A stretch of 64,000 nt of DNA. Origin: an uncultured Paraprevotella sp. (lineage in GTDB: Bacteria; Bacteroidota; Bacteroidia; Bacteroidales; Bacteroidaceae). Positions 26,484-35,460 of this stretch are shown piece after piece (the first letter of the stretch is position 1; every line of letters begins with the position of its first letter). A program made the translations under genes and the position numbers. The notes beneath the pieces were generated by a model that searched no databases, was not told the origin of the DNA, and saw only the letters and a program-made list of their open reading frames with translations. The DNA lies in assembly GCA_900546665.1 (NCBI GenBank), contig URDY01000006.1, positions 62,001 to 126,000 on the forward strand, written 5' to 3'.

Positions 26484-27377
26484 ATGAAAGCATATCTTTT
26501 TTTAGAATTAGGTTTGTCATTTGTATTGTCGGCTTGTGGAAACAATGATATACCCTATGATGCATCCGGTGTATTTGAAACAACGGAGGTCATTGTGTCA
26601 GCACAGGCTACCGGAGAACTTCTTTCGTTTACAGTCGAAGAAGGTATGAATGTGAAGGCAGATGAAAAACTGGGTTATGTGGATACGTTACAGCTGGCTT
26701 TGAAAAAGAAGCAGCTGACTGCTACATTGGCTGCAACGGACAGTAAATGGCTAGATGAAAAACGCCAGTCGGCTTCATTACGGCAACAAATCATTAATCT
26801 GGAACGTGAACGAAAACGTTTCGGTGATTTGCTTGAGGCAGATGCGGCCACAGAAAAACAAGTGGACGAACTCGACTACCAGATAGATGTACTCAAACGT
26901 CAACTTTCTGCAACTGAAGAGCAGTTGAATAGCCACAATAAGAGTCTTGACGGTCAGTGCTTGAGTCTTGAAGCACAGTTGGCGCAGTTAGAAGATCAGA
27001 TAGAAAAATCTGTTGTTTCAAGTCCGGTCAGCGGAACGGTGATTTCCAAATATGCCGAACCCGGAGAATTCGTTCAGCCGGGAAAGTCTCTTTTTAAGGT
27101 TGCCAATCTGGAAAAAATGAAATTACGGATCTATATTACAGCAGACCAGTTGACGATGTTAAAGATAGGTCAGAAAGTTAAAGTATATGCTGACAAAGGC
27201 AAAGGTGAACGTCAGGAATATGAAGGAGTCGTTTCCTGGATTTCGGATAAGGCGGAATTTACGCCTAAAACCATACAAACGCGTGACGAACGGGCCAATC
27301 TGGTTTACGCTGTGAAGGTTAGTGTCAGGAACGACGGCTTTATCAAACGTGGCATGTATGGCGATGTCAAATTCTAA
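26484..27377 (+). CDS. HlyD-family membrane-fusion lipoprotein
   Basis: Periplasmic adaptor linking the ABC permeases to the TolC-like channel. The N-terminus MKAYLFLELGLSFVLSACGN has a lipobox (LSAC) so it is probably lipid-anchored. A biotinyl-lipoyl half (VEEGMNVKADEKLGYVDT), a coiled-coil hairpin (about residues 75-165) and the second lipoyl half with GTVISKYAEPGEFVQPGKSL follow. It matches YbhG in arrangement and operon position. 297 residues. Confidence 0.92.
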   Translation: MKAYLFLELGLSFVLSACGNNDIPYDASGVFETTEVIVSAQATGELLSFTVEEGMNVKADEKLGYVDTLQLALKKKQLTATLAATDSKWLDEKRQSASLRQQIINLERERKRFGDLLEADAATEKQVDELDYQIDVLKRQLSATEEQLNSHNKSLDGQCLSLEAQLAQLEDQIEKSVVSSPVSGTVISKYAEPGEFVQPGKSLFKVANLEKMKLRIYITADQLTMLKIGQKVKVYADKGKGERQEYEGVVSWISDKAEFTPKTIQTRDERANLVYAVKVSVRNDGFIKRGMYGDVKF

Positions 27378-27388
27378 GTGAGATCATA

Positions 27389-28315
27389 ATGAATATCATA
27401 TCTGTCAGAAATCTGAGGAAAAGCTACAATCATGGAAGGACAATAGCTTTGCGTGGACTCGACTTCGATGTGAGAGAAGGAGAAATCTATGGAATTATTG
27501 GTCCCGATGGCTCCGGAAAAACCACACTTTTCCGGATCTTGGTCACTTTGTTGCTGGCTGATGAAGGTACAGTGATGGTAGATGAATTGGACGTGAAGAA
27601 GGATTACAGGGAAATCCGTCGTCGTATCGGGTATATGCCGGGGCGTTTTTCTTTATATCAGGATCTTTCCGTGGAAGAGAATTTGCGCTTCTTTGCAACT
27701 ATTTTCCATACATCCATAGAAGAGAATTATGATCTTGTTCGCGATATTTATTCTCAAATAGAAAAGTTCAGGACACGTAAAGCCGGCAAACTTTCGGGAG
27801 GAATGAAACAGAAACTGGCTTTGAGTTGCGCCCTTATCCATGCCCCCCGCATTTTGTTCCTTGATGAACCTACCACAGGAGTAGATCCCGTTTCGCGTAA
27901 GGAATTCTGGGAAATGCTGAAACGATTGCAAGAGCAGCATGGAATTACTATTGTCGTTTCTACGCCTTATATGGATGAAGCCATGCAGTGTGATCGCATA
28001 GCTTTGATGCAGGAAGGAAAATTTCTGATTGTTGACACTCTAGATGGAATCATTTCAGCTTATTCGGATACGTTATGGGCAGTTAAAAGTGACAGTATGC
28101 ATTCTCTACTCCATGATCTGCGCAATTATCCAGAGATTAGGACTGTCTTTTCGTTTGGTGAGACCTTTCATGTGACGGTGGATGCTGATGCTGTGTCGGA
28201 ACAGCTGAAGGATTATTTGTATGCCAGAGGTCACACTCATGTCAGTGTATACCCTTTGAATGCGACTGTAGAAGATTGTTTCATGTCATTAATGAGCCGA
28301 CAGAATGAAAGATAA
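27389..28315 (+). CDS. ABC transporter ATP-binding protein (first half of a YbhF-like pair)
   Basis: ATPase of an ABC-2 exporter. Walker A GPDGSGKTT (about residue 37), signature LSGGMKQ (about 134), Walker B RILFLDEPTTGVDP (about 154), and an extra C-terminal domain of about 90 residues. It overlaps the next ATPase gene by 11 bp. In E. coli YbhF the two ATPase units are fused in one chain; here they are separate, consecutive genes. Confidence 0.93.
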   Translation: MNIISVRNLRKSYNHGRTIALRGLDFDVREGEIYGIIGPDGSGKTTLFRILVTLLLADEGTVMVDELDVKKDYREIRRRIGYMPGRFSLYQDLSVEENLRFFATIFHTSIEENYDLVRDIYSQIEKFRTRKAGKLSGGMKQKLALSCALIHAPRILFLDEPTTGVDPVSRKEFWEMLKRLQEQHGITIVVSTPYMDEAMQCDRIALMQEGKFLIVDTLDGIISAYSDTLWAVKSDSMHSLLHDLRNYPEIRTVFSFGETFHVTVDADAVSEQLKDYLYARGHTHVSVYPLNATVEDCFMSLMSRQNER

Positions 28316-29051
28316 TTATGTCATAATAGCTGAGGGGTTGACTAAACAGTTTGGTACGTTTGTTGCTACGGATCATATCAGTTTTCAGGTCAGGGAAGGG
28401 GAGATCTTCGGCTTTCTTGGTGCTAATGGGGCCGGAAAGACTACTGCCATGCGTATGCTGTGCGGATTGAGCCGTCCTACAGCCGGCAAAGCCACTGTGG
28501 CCGGATACGATGTATGCAGACAGGCAGAAGAAGTCAAGAAGCATATCGGTTACATGAGTCAGAAATTTTCTCTTTATGAAGATCTTACCGTATACGAGAA
28601 TTTACGTCTTTTTGGTGGTATCTACGGCATGTCCGTCAAAGCCATCCGTGAGAAAAGCGATTGGCTGTTGGCTGAATTGGGTTTTACTGCCGAACGTAAT
28701 ACCCGTGTGGCAGCACTACCTTTAGGCTGGAAACAGAAACTTGCTTTTTCACTCAGTATTTTTCATGATCCTCAAATAGTTTTTCTGGATGAACCAACCG
28801 GAGGAGTGGATCCGGTTACGCGGCGACAGTTTTGGGAACTGATTTATCAGGCTGCCGATCGTGGCATTACGGTATTTGTGACTACTCATTATATGGATGA
28901 AGCGGAATACTGCGACCGCGTAAGCATTATGGTAGATGGCAGGATAGAGGCTTTGGATACGCCACATAATTTGAAACAGCATTTTGAGGTGTCTACCATG
29001 TATGAGGTCTTTTTGGCACTTGCCCGGAAAGCCCGGCGTACAGGTGATTGA
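28305..29051 (+). CDS. ABC transporter ATP-binding protein with non-canonical signature
   Basis: Second ATPase of the pair, 248 residues. Walker A GANGAGKTT and Walker B IVFLDEPTGGVDP are intact, but the signature region reads LPLGWKQKL instead of LSGGxxQ. The second ATPase unit of YbhF-type exporters has, as I recall, a similar variant, so this is probably a family trait giving one weak ATP site. Starts inside the upstream gene, so it is translationally coupled. Confidence 0.93.
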   Translation: MKDNYVIIAEGLTKQFGTFVATDHISFQVREGEIFGFLGANGAGKTTAMRMLCGLSRPTAGKATVAGYDVCRQAEEVKKHIGYMSQKFSLYEDLTVYENLRLFGGIYGMSVKAIREKSDWLLAELGFTAERNTRVAALPLGWKQKLAFSLSIFHDPQIVFLDEPTGGVDPVTRRQFWELIYQAADRGITVFVTTHYMDEAEYCDRVSIMVDGRIEALDTPHNLKQHFEVSTMYEVFLALARKARRTGD

Positions 29052-29064
29052 AAGGAGGTGAGGA

Positions 29065-30174
29065 ATGAAACAGTTTTTATCGTTCGTACAGAAAGAATTT
29101 TATCATATTTTCCGAGACAAGCGTACCATGCTTATCCTGCTGGTCATGCCTGTACTCCTGATCGTCTTGTTTGGTTTTGCCATTACAACAGAAGTAAAGA
29201 ATTCCCGTGTTGCTGTCTATGACTTGTCAAAAGACGAGGTTACAGAACGGATTATCAAGCGTATTGACGCAAATCCTTATTTCACGGTTACGTCAGAATT
29301 GAATAATGGAACGGTCATCGATTCTCTTTTTCTCAGAGGACAGATTGATATGGCTGTGGTGTTCAGTGAGAATTTCGCAGATAACATGAAGCGTTCGGGG
29401 GATGCCGGCATTCAGATCCTTATTGACGGGACAGAACCCAACCAAGCTTCCGTACGTACAGGATATATCCAACAGATATTGGGGAATTATTTACAAGAGT
29501 ATTCCCAGTTGTACAGTATCAGCCCCTCGTTTCGGATAGAGCCTGTTACCCGAATGCTTTATAATCCGCAAGGAAGGAGTGAATATAACTTTGTACCTGG
29601 GGTGATAGGTCTTATCTTAATCCTGATTTGTGTGATGATGACCAGTATTTCAATTGTGAGAGAGAAGGAAACAGGGACAATGGAAGTACTGCTGGCTTCA
29701 CCGCTTCCTCCTGTTTACATTGTATTGGCTAAGTTGGTGCCCTACTTTGTGATTTCTTGTGTGAATCTGGTTACTATTTTATGTCTTTCCACTATGATGT
29801 TACATATTCCTGTTGCCGGTAGTCTGACAGGTTTCATTGGGATATCTCTGTTATATGTTCTGGTAGCCTTGTCTTTGGGTTTGTTGATTTCAATTGCAGT
29901 AAGCAGTCAGTTGGCTGCCATGTTGTTATCACTTCTGCTGATTGTGCCTGCGGTCTATTTGTCAGGCATTATATTTCCTATAGAAAGTATGCCGTTTGCA
30001 TTGCAGAAAGTATCTTCTGTTATACCTACCCGCTGGTATGTGGAGGCTGCCCGCAAACTGATGATTCAGGGTGTGGAGATGAAATATGTGATGAAGGAAG
30101 TCTTCGTTCTGGCCACGATGGCTGTTCTATTGCTTGTCGTTTCATTTCGTTTGTTTAAAGCAAGATTGGAATAA
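29065..30174 (+). CDS. ABC-2 type permease (YbhS-like)
   Basis: Inner-membrane subunit, 369 residues: a cytoplasmic amphipathic start (FVQKEFYHIFRDKRTMLILL), first membrane helix, a large periplasmic domain (about 45-175), and five C-terminal helices with the ABC-2 motif VREKETGTMEVLLASPL before the second one. A ribosome binding site GGAGGTGAGG lies just before the start. Pairs with the following permease. Confidence 0.93.
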   Translation: MKQFLSFVQKEFYHIFRDKRTMLILLVMPVLLIVLFGFAITTEVKNSRVAVYDLSKDEVTERIIKRIDANPYFTVTSELNNGTVIDSLFLRGQIDMAVVFSENFADNMKRSGDAGIQILIDGTEPNQASVRTGYIQQILGNYLQEYSQLYSISPSFRIEPVTRMLYNPQGRSEYNFVPGVIGLILILICVMMTSISIVREKETGTMEVLLASPLPPVYIVLAKLVPYFVISCVNLVTILCLSTMMLHIPVAGSLTGFIGISLLYVLVALSLGLLISIAVSSQLAAMLLSLLLIVPAVYLSGIIFPIESMPFALQKVSSVIPTRWYVEAARKLMIQGVEMKYVMKEVFVLATMAVLLLVVSFRLFKARLE

Positions 30175-30176
30175 TT

Positions 30177-31295
30177 ATGATTATACGTTTTTTGATAGAA
30201 AAGGAATTTAAGCAGATGATGCGTCATATTATCCTGCCTGTCGTGTTTGTACTTCTTCCTTTTGGCATGATAAACATCATACCAAGGGCAGCTACCCAGG
30301 AAGTAAAGGACCTGAAGGTGACGGTGATAGACAACGACAGAAGTACCTTATCTTCAAGACTGATACATAAACTGTCAGCTTCTTCCTATTTTACATTGGT
30401 CAATATACTTCCTACGTTCGGTCAGGCAATGGGCGATATGGAAGCGGGGGATGCAGATTTTATTCTGGAGATAGAACCTGATTTCGAACGGGATCTTATT
30501 GTGGAAGGCCGAGCACAGGTGATGATTTCGGCCAATGCGGTAAATGGTGTAAAAGCCGGATTAGGCAGTTCGTATCTTTCTCAGATCATAGCCGGTTATT
30601 CAGAGGAGCTTAAAGAGGAAAGCAGTTTTCAGCAGTCAGTGGCTGGCTATTCCGGTTTTGATGTGTCTTGCCGTTATTTGTATAATTCGGATTTGGATTA
30701 CCAGGCTTTTATGGTTCCCGGATTGATAGCCATGTTACTCATACTGATAGTTGGTTTTCTTCCGGCACTTAATATTGTGGGTGAGAAGGAAAAAGGTACG
30801 ATCGACCAGATCAATGTTACTCCGGTAGGACGTTTTGATTTTATTTTTTCCAAATTGGTACCCTATTGGTGTGTCGGTCTTTTCATTCTGACTTATTCCA
30901 TGTTTCTGGCATGGAAAATTTATGATCTGTCACCGGCAGGTAATATATGGCTTATTTATCTGTTTTCCTCACTGTTTATTCTGCTGGTATCTTGTTTAGG
31001 ACTCATCGTGTCCAATTATTCGGATACCACCCAGCAGGCTGCATTGGTCATGTTTTTCTTTCTTGTCATCTTCATTTTGATGAGCGGGTTGCTGACTCCT
31101 GTTGCCGGGATGCCTGAATGGGCAAAGGTTATTACCCGGATAAATCCCTTGCGCTATTTTATTGAAACCATGCGTATGCTGTATTTGAAGGGAAGTTCAT
31201 TTGCTGACCTGATGTCTCATTTTCGTGCATTGGTTATTTATACGATTGTTGTGTGGGGATGGGCTATATTCAGTTATCGAAAGACGTCAGATTGA
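30177..31295 (+). CDS. ABC-2 type permease (YbhR-like)
   Basis: Second permease, 372 residues, same layout as its neighbour: helix 1, a periplasmic domain, and five helices after VGEKEKGTIDQINVTPV. Two bases separate it from the upstream stop. Last gene of the operon; a terminator follows at 31468-31499. Confidence 0.93.
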   Translation: MIIRFLIEKEFKQMMRHIILPVVFVLLPFGMINIIPRAATQEVKDLKVTVIDNDRSTLSSRLIHKLSASSYFTLVNILPTFGQAMGDMEAGDADFILEIEPDFERDLIVEGRAQVMISANAVNGVKAGLGSSYLSQIIAGYSEELKEESSFQQSVAGYSGFDVSCRYLYNSDLDYQAFMVPGLIAMLLILIVGFLPALNIVGEKEKGTIDQINVTPVGRFDFIFSKLVPYWCVGLFILTYSMFLAWKIYDLSPAGNIWLIYLFSSLFILLVSCLGLIVSNYSDTTQQAALVMFFFLVIFILMSGLLTPVAGMPEWAKVITRINPLRYFIETMRMLYLKGSSFADLMSHFRALVIYTIVVWGWAIFSYRKTSD

Positions 31296-31467
31296 TAATT
31301 TTCATGGAATATGGGCTGACTAATAACGAATAAAATATGGTTGTAAACAGAGGGGAATAGTATTGCAAACCGATGATAAATTCTAATATTTTCCAGACCT
31401 TTATTTTCTGAAAAATGAATGATGAAAGAAGAAACAGATCTGACAAGGTGATGAGTGTCTTTATAAA

Positions 31468-31499
31468 TTTAAAGGGCTTTCCCAAGAAAGCCCTTTAAA
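31468..31499. terminator. Terminator, 14-bp stem
   Basis: TTTAAAGGGCTTTC and GAAAGCCCTTTAAA form a perfect 14-bp stem with loop CCAA, between the end of the efflux operon and the end of the convergent GH43 gene. It can work in both directions. Confidence 0.9.
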
Positions 31500-31509
31500 A
31501 AATGGAATT

Positions 31510-33429
31510 TTATTTGATTTCTTTTACTCCTTCAGCTGTAGGTGGAATATTGCGTATGGTTCCGTCCGCATTGTAGTACATGGGTTCTGCAATGACAGAT
31601 CTGCTGTATCCTGTTCCGTCAGGCAATCCGCCGTTGTGTGAGAAGAAGATCCACTGTCCCTTGAAGTTGACGATAGCCGGGTGTGTGGTGTTTGAGTTAC
31701 CTGCTATTTCACTGATGATACCAACTGGTTTGTAAGGCCCTCCTATCTGGTCGGCCATGGCATAGGCTATTTTTTCAGGCCATTCCGAAGCATAGGTGAG
31801 GTAATACTTGCCATTGTATTTGTGTACCCAGGGTGCTTCAGTGAAGGGATGTGCGGCATCGATTTCGATATGATGCACCTCTCCGTCAATTTCCGTCATG
31901 TTGTCTTTGAGTTTGGCATAGTAACACTGTCCGTTGCCCCAGAAAATATAAGCTTGTCCGTCATCGTCAATGAATATGGCCGGATCGATGCAGGCCCAGC
32001 TGTGTGTGGATGCGAAGCAATCCTTGTTGGTGAGCAGAGGTTTGCCCAGTGCGTCCTTGTAGGGTCCTGTGATGCGGTCAGCTACAGCTACTCCGATGCC
32101 ACACCAGTTGGTGCTGACATACCAGTAATATTTACCGTTTCTTTCCACGACATGTCCGGCGTATGCCTGTTTACTTTTGGCCCACTTGAATTCATCAATG
32201 TGTAGTGGTGAAGGATATTCCGTCCAGTGCTTCATGTCAGTAGTGGAGTAGAGCAACCAGTCACGCATGATATAGTTGTTCTGGTTACCGTTCATGTCGT
32301 GTCCGGCAAAGAGCCACAAGGTATCTCCTTTCACAAGTACAGCCGGATCAGCGGTATGTTTGTGACGTATGATCGGATTGCCGTTACTTTCAAATTTATG
32401 AGTCAGGACATATCCCCATTTTTGTTGCAGTCTGTCCAATTCTTCAGCCGTGACGGAACATACCGTACCGTGACGTGGGAAAAAGTCTTTTCTGAATGAC
32501 TGTGGTTTCTCTGAAAAGTGTACCAGATCCTTTGACGTCTGGTATTCGTATCTTCCGCTTCCATAGAGGTCATACATGAGAATGAATTCTTCCTTGTCGT
32601 TGAGTTTGAATACGCCGCTGCCTTCTACGCCGGTATTGGTATCAGCGTAAGCATCGATATATTTAAAGTCCTCCTTCCATTTGCCATGGAGTGATTTGGA
32701 TGTGGCCTGCTGGATACCGTTCTTGAATTCCTTGCCGTTTTCGTCTTTGGTGTTGCCTTTATAAAAAAGGTGATATTTTCCCTTATATTCGATGATGTCG
32801 TTGTCGATACTGCCATATTTGGCATTGAAGAGCATCTTGGGTTCACTTTCAAAGTCTGTGAAGTCCTTGTTGGCATAGGCATAATATGTAATGAGGCTCT
32901 TTCTGCCGTCACCAGTTCTTTGCAGCGTGAAATAGATCATGTATTTGCCTGCCTTCTTGTCGTATATGGTTTGTGGTGCCCACACCCAGTATGCGTCGCT
33001 GAAATGTTCTGCGTACTGTTTGGCCAGGTTGATCTTTGAATGCCGCCAGTTGACCAGGTCATCAGAACTCATGAGTACGATGCCAGGGTTTTTGTTCCAT
33101 CCGTATTTGGCCGTTTTCATGTCTGTGGCCACGATATAATAGCGTCCGTCCTCTCCGCGCAGGATATGTGGGTCGCGGATACCTCCGCTTTCGCTGATGG
33201 AGTCGCTGGAGATGACAGGGCGGTTGCCGTTGAGAGCATACCAGTTCTGGGCATCTTCACTGACAGCGAAACGCAGATGTTCCTGTTGGTTGGGATCCCC
33301 CCCGCCTTCAAAGTAGGCGAACAGGTAGCCGCTGAATTTTTCCTGTTCATTAGGTTTGTTGGCTCCGCTTACATACGATGAGGAAGCCAGTGCCATCATC
33401 ATGGTAAAGATTAGTGTTTTGTTCTTCAT
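31510..33429 (-). CDS. Exported tandem GH43 glycoside hydrolase, copy B
   Basis: A 639-residue paralogue of 12759-14663, same strand, same two-domain architecture and the same catalytic motifs (GGIRDPHILRG, GVEGSGVFKL, then HTADPAVLV, ACIDPAIFIDDDGQ, TEAPWVHKYN). In the last 240 residues the two proteins differ at very few positions, whereas the first 390 differ throughout. DNA identity drops abruptly near 32160 (copy B coordinates). It is isolated from the enzyme operon by the efflux locus and has its own upstream region. Same probable role: removal of pectic side-chain sugars. Confidence 0.92.
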   Translation of the reverse strand: MKNKTLIFTMMMALASSSYVSGANKPNEQEKFSGYLFAYFEGGGDPNQQEHLRFAVSEDAQNWYALNGNRPVISSDSISESGGIRDPHILRGEDGRYYIVATDMKTAKYGWNKNPGIVLMSSDDLVNWRHSKINLAKQYAEHFSDAYWVWAPQTIYDKKAGKYMIYFTLQRTGDGRKSLITYYAYANKDFTDFESEPKMLFNAKYGSIDNDIIEYKGKYHLFYKGNTKDENGKEFKNGIQQATSKSLHGKWKEDFKYIDAYADTNTGVEGSGVFKLNDKEEFILMYDLYGSGRYEYQTSKDLVHFSEKPQSFRKDFFPRHGTVCSVTAEELDRLQQKWGYVLTHKFESNGNPIIRHKHTADPAVLVKGDTLWLFAGHDMNGNQNNYIMRDWLLYSTTDMKHWTEYPSPLHIDEFKWAKSKQAYAGHVVERNGKYYWYVSTNWCGIGVAVADRITGPYKDALGKPLLTNKDCFASTHSWACIDPAIFIDDDGQAYIFWGNGQCYYAKLKDNMTEIDGEVHHIEIDAAHPFTEAPWVHKYNGKYYLTYASEWPEKIAYAMADQIGGPYKPVGIISEIAGNSNTTHPAIVNFKGQWIFFSHNGGLPDGTGYSRSVIAEPMYYNADGTIRNIPPTAEGVKEIK

Positions 33430-33857
33430 AACTGTTTTGAAATGGTTTTTGTGTTAAGATTAAAGTCTTATTAATAAATTTTAAACGTCTATCATGCTGT
33501 TTTATTGTATGAAATACACAAAAAACTTTGATTTCGTCTGATATAGAGGATAATCAGCAGAAGAAAAGGTATCAGTCTCATCTTTTCTGAAGGAAACAGA
33601 TGATCGGTCTTGTTCAGTATGTCTATTATATTTTTATCAGGTCGTATTCGGATGATTGTCTGAATGTTTTTATATAACGACAGGTAAGAGTGAATTGATT
33701 GGGCCATATTTTCAGTGTGCTCATCAAAAAATCAGATAAAGTAGTATTTATTGCAAATGTAATGATTATATTTGCAATAATGAGTCCTTCCACAGTGTTT
33801 TCAAAAGTGTGGATATAGAAAAAGCCAAGTTATTCGGAACAGATGAATATCTAAAAT
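33430..33857. other. 428-bp intergenic region with divergent promoter-like boxes
   Basis: No convincing gene. A possible minus-strand ORF (33492-33707, 71 codons) has no recognisable features. A 9-bp inverted repeat ATTGCAAAT/ATTTGCAAT at 33750-33778 contains two opposed -7-like boxes: TACATTTG on the minus strand (33754-33761) and TATATTTG on the plus strand (33767-33774). The latter could drive the gene at 33867. Confidence 0.4.
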
Positions 33858-33866
33858 ATGCCACTT

Positions 33867-34616
33867 ATGAATTTGACTTATATTTTCCATAGCGGGTTTG
33901 TTGTTGAAACGGAACAGGTGATCATGGTATTTGATTACTGGATGGATCCGGCTGATGTCATGTCCCGTTTTCTGAACTCCGGTAAACCGTTATATGTTTT
34001 TTCCAGTCACTTTCATGAGGATCACTTCAACCGGACTGTTTTTGAATGGAAGAAAAGGGAAGGGCGTACGTATTATATCCTGTCGAAGGATATTCTTAAA
34101 CATCGCAGGGCACAAAAAGAAGAGGCTGACGTCTGGCTTGCCAAGGGAGGTGAATGGAAAGACGGGATAATCAGTGTGACGGCAACCGGAAGTACGGACA
34201 GTGGAGTGTCGTGGATAGTGGAGACTGATGGAAAAAGGATCTTTCATGCCGGTGATCTGAATAACTGGTATGCCCGTTTGTTGAATGATGAGGATCGGAA
34301 TACGGGAGTGTTTGGCAATTGGGGACTGAGGGTAGATCCCGTGAAAGAGGAAAAACGTTATCTTGGTGAACTGAAAGATATCCGTAAGGTTACTGAGCGG
34401 TTTGATGTGGTGATGTTTCCTGTCGACAGTCGTATCGGTAACGGCTATACCCGTGGTGCCCGCCAGTTTATCGGCCTGTTCAAGGTGGGTCTGCTGGTAC
34501 CCATGCATTTTGTGGCTGGAGGGTTCGAATCAGCCTGGCGTATGAAGGAATTCACGGATGCGTGTGGTATAAGATTTTGGGACATAACCTGTGAAGGAGA
34601 AAGCATGGAAGTCTGA
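33867..34616 (+). CDS. Metallo-beta-lactamase-fold hydrolase
   Basis: A 249-residue cytoplasmic protein of the metal-dependent hydrolase superfamily. Zinc ligands are visible in FSSHFHEDHFN (about residue 45-55), IFHAGDLNNWY (about 130) and the late LVPMHFVAGG. It resembles the UlaG/YycJ-like group more than beta-lactamases; substrate unknown. I prefer the ATG at 33867 (MNLTYIFHSGF) although an in-frame ATG three codons earlier at 33858 is possible. Single gene. Confidence 0.82.
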   Translation: MNLTYIFHSGFVVETEQVIMVFDYWMDPADVMSRFLNSGKPLYVFSSHFHEDHFNRTVFEWKKREGRTYYILSKDILKHRRAQKEEADVWLAKGGEWKDGIISVTATGSTDSGVSWIVETDGKRIFHAGDLNNWYARLLNDEDRNTGVFGNWGLRVDPVKEEKRYLGELKDIRKVTERFDVVMFPVDSRIGNGYTRGARQFIGLFKVGLLVPMHFVAGGFESAWRMKEFTDACGIRFWDITCEGESMEV

Positions 34617-34655
34617 AACCGTTCCGGCAATGAAGTTCCTGAAACCGTTTCAGAC
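34611..34655. terminator. Weak hairpin between convergent genes
   Basis: GTCTGAAAC and GTTTCAGAC, 9 bp perfect, begin in the last codons of the hydrolase gene. No long T-run follows, so it is only a candidate. Confidence 0.35.
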
Positions 34656-34671
34656 ATCAGTAGGTGCGTGG

Positions 34672-34887
34672 TTATACTTCTGGTTTGTTATGATCAGAGA
34701 TGGATTGTTTCCCGTTGTCTGTTCTTTTGGGGAGCCGTCCGCTTTTGCGCAATGCTTCATGTATAATCCATTGAAGTTGTCCGTTGGTGCTTCTGAATTC
34801 ATCGGCTGCCCATTTTTCAATGGCTTCCATTGTATCTGCATCCACACGCAATACAAAACTTTTGGTCGTATTTTCTTTTTTCGCCAT
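34672..34887 (-). CDS. Arc-like ribbon-helix-helix DNA-binding protein
   Basis: A 71-residue protein, SFVLRVDADTMEAIEKWAADEF then GQLQWIIHEALRKSG, which fits the Arc/MetJ ribbon-helix-helix fold: a short beta strand followed by two helices. Arc-like proteins bind operators as dimers. It ends a three-gene operon with a membrane protein and an SPFH protein, separated by 5 bp from the former. A role as operon autoregulator is inference. Confidence 0.72.
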   Translation of the reverse strand: MAKKENTTKSFVLRVDADTMEAIEKWAADEFRSTNGQLQWIIHEALRKSGRLPKRTDNGKQSISDHNKPEV

Positions 34888-34892
34888 TCAGT

Positions 34893-35411
34893 CTATTCTC
34901 CTTTCTGCTTGTTTTCCCGTTCAAGGGATTTGTAATACAGACGATAATCCTGATAACTCCTGTATGCCCCCATGAATGAAAGAAGCACTCCGAACTCCGG
35001 GAAGATGGATTCCCAAAGGGCGGGTATGATATGGTCGGGTGATTCTGTGAAAACGAGGTAGATGAGGTTACAGAAGAGAAAGGATATCCACCACAAGAAA
35101 GCGATGATGAGCAAAAACAAGACTTTCTTACGCAAGAACCAGTTATGCATGGTACCGCCAAGCATGATGTGTCGTGACTCGTAATGAGGTCTGAAATAGC
35201 GGAATCCTCTCCAGCAGGTATAAGGAATGGCCAGCAGATACAGGAGCGCTGCTGTCATGACTGTATCCATGCGGTCACCGTTGTTCCATTTGCTGATCAC
35301 AAAGACAGTGGTTACGATTGTAAGAACCAGGCCGATCAGGAAATCCCAAGGGCCTTCGTCCCGTGTGAAGTGGGAGTAAATGTGTAGATAACCTTTGCGA
35401 AATCCGAACAT
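34893..35411 (-). CDS. Membrane protein of unknown function in the SPFH operon
   Basis: About 172 residues with four hydrophobic segments (FLIGLVLTIVTTVFVI, VMTAALLYLLAIPYTCW, VLFLLIIAFLWWISFLFC, and FPEFGVLLSFMGAY). I do not recognise the family. It is encoded between the SPFH and Arc-like genes, so it may partner the SPFH protein in the membrane. The start ATG at 35411 is preferred to a TTG four codons upstream. Confidence 0.65.
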   Translation of the reverse strand: MFGFRKGYLHIYSHFTRDEGPWDFLIGLVLTIVTTVFVISKWNNGDRMDTVMTAALLYLLAIPYTCWRGFRYFRPHYESRHIMLGGTMHNWFLRKKVLFLLIIAFLWWISFLFCNLIYLVFTESPDHIIPALWESIFPEFGVLLSFMGAYRSYQDYRLYYKSLERENKQKGE

Positions 35412-35460
35412 AATCCAACTCAAATTAAAATGTTAGTGTATGAATCCTTTTGATATGCCA

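Noticed and set aside
31510..33429. Insertion-type duplication (IS or transposon) bringing GH43 copy B
   Set aside because: No transposase, inverted termini or target duplication is visible at either end; paralogy with gene conversion explains the pattern.
33492..33707. Minus-strand ORF of 71 codons in the intergenic region after GH43 copy B
   Set aside because: No family resemblance; only a promoter-like box 47 bp upstream supports it, so I left it as a note in the intergenic entry.
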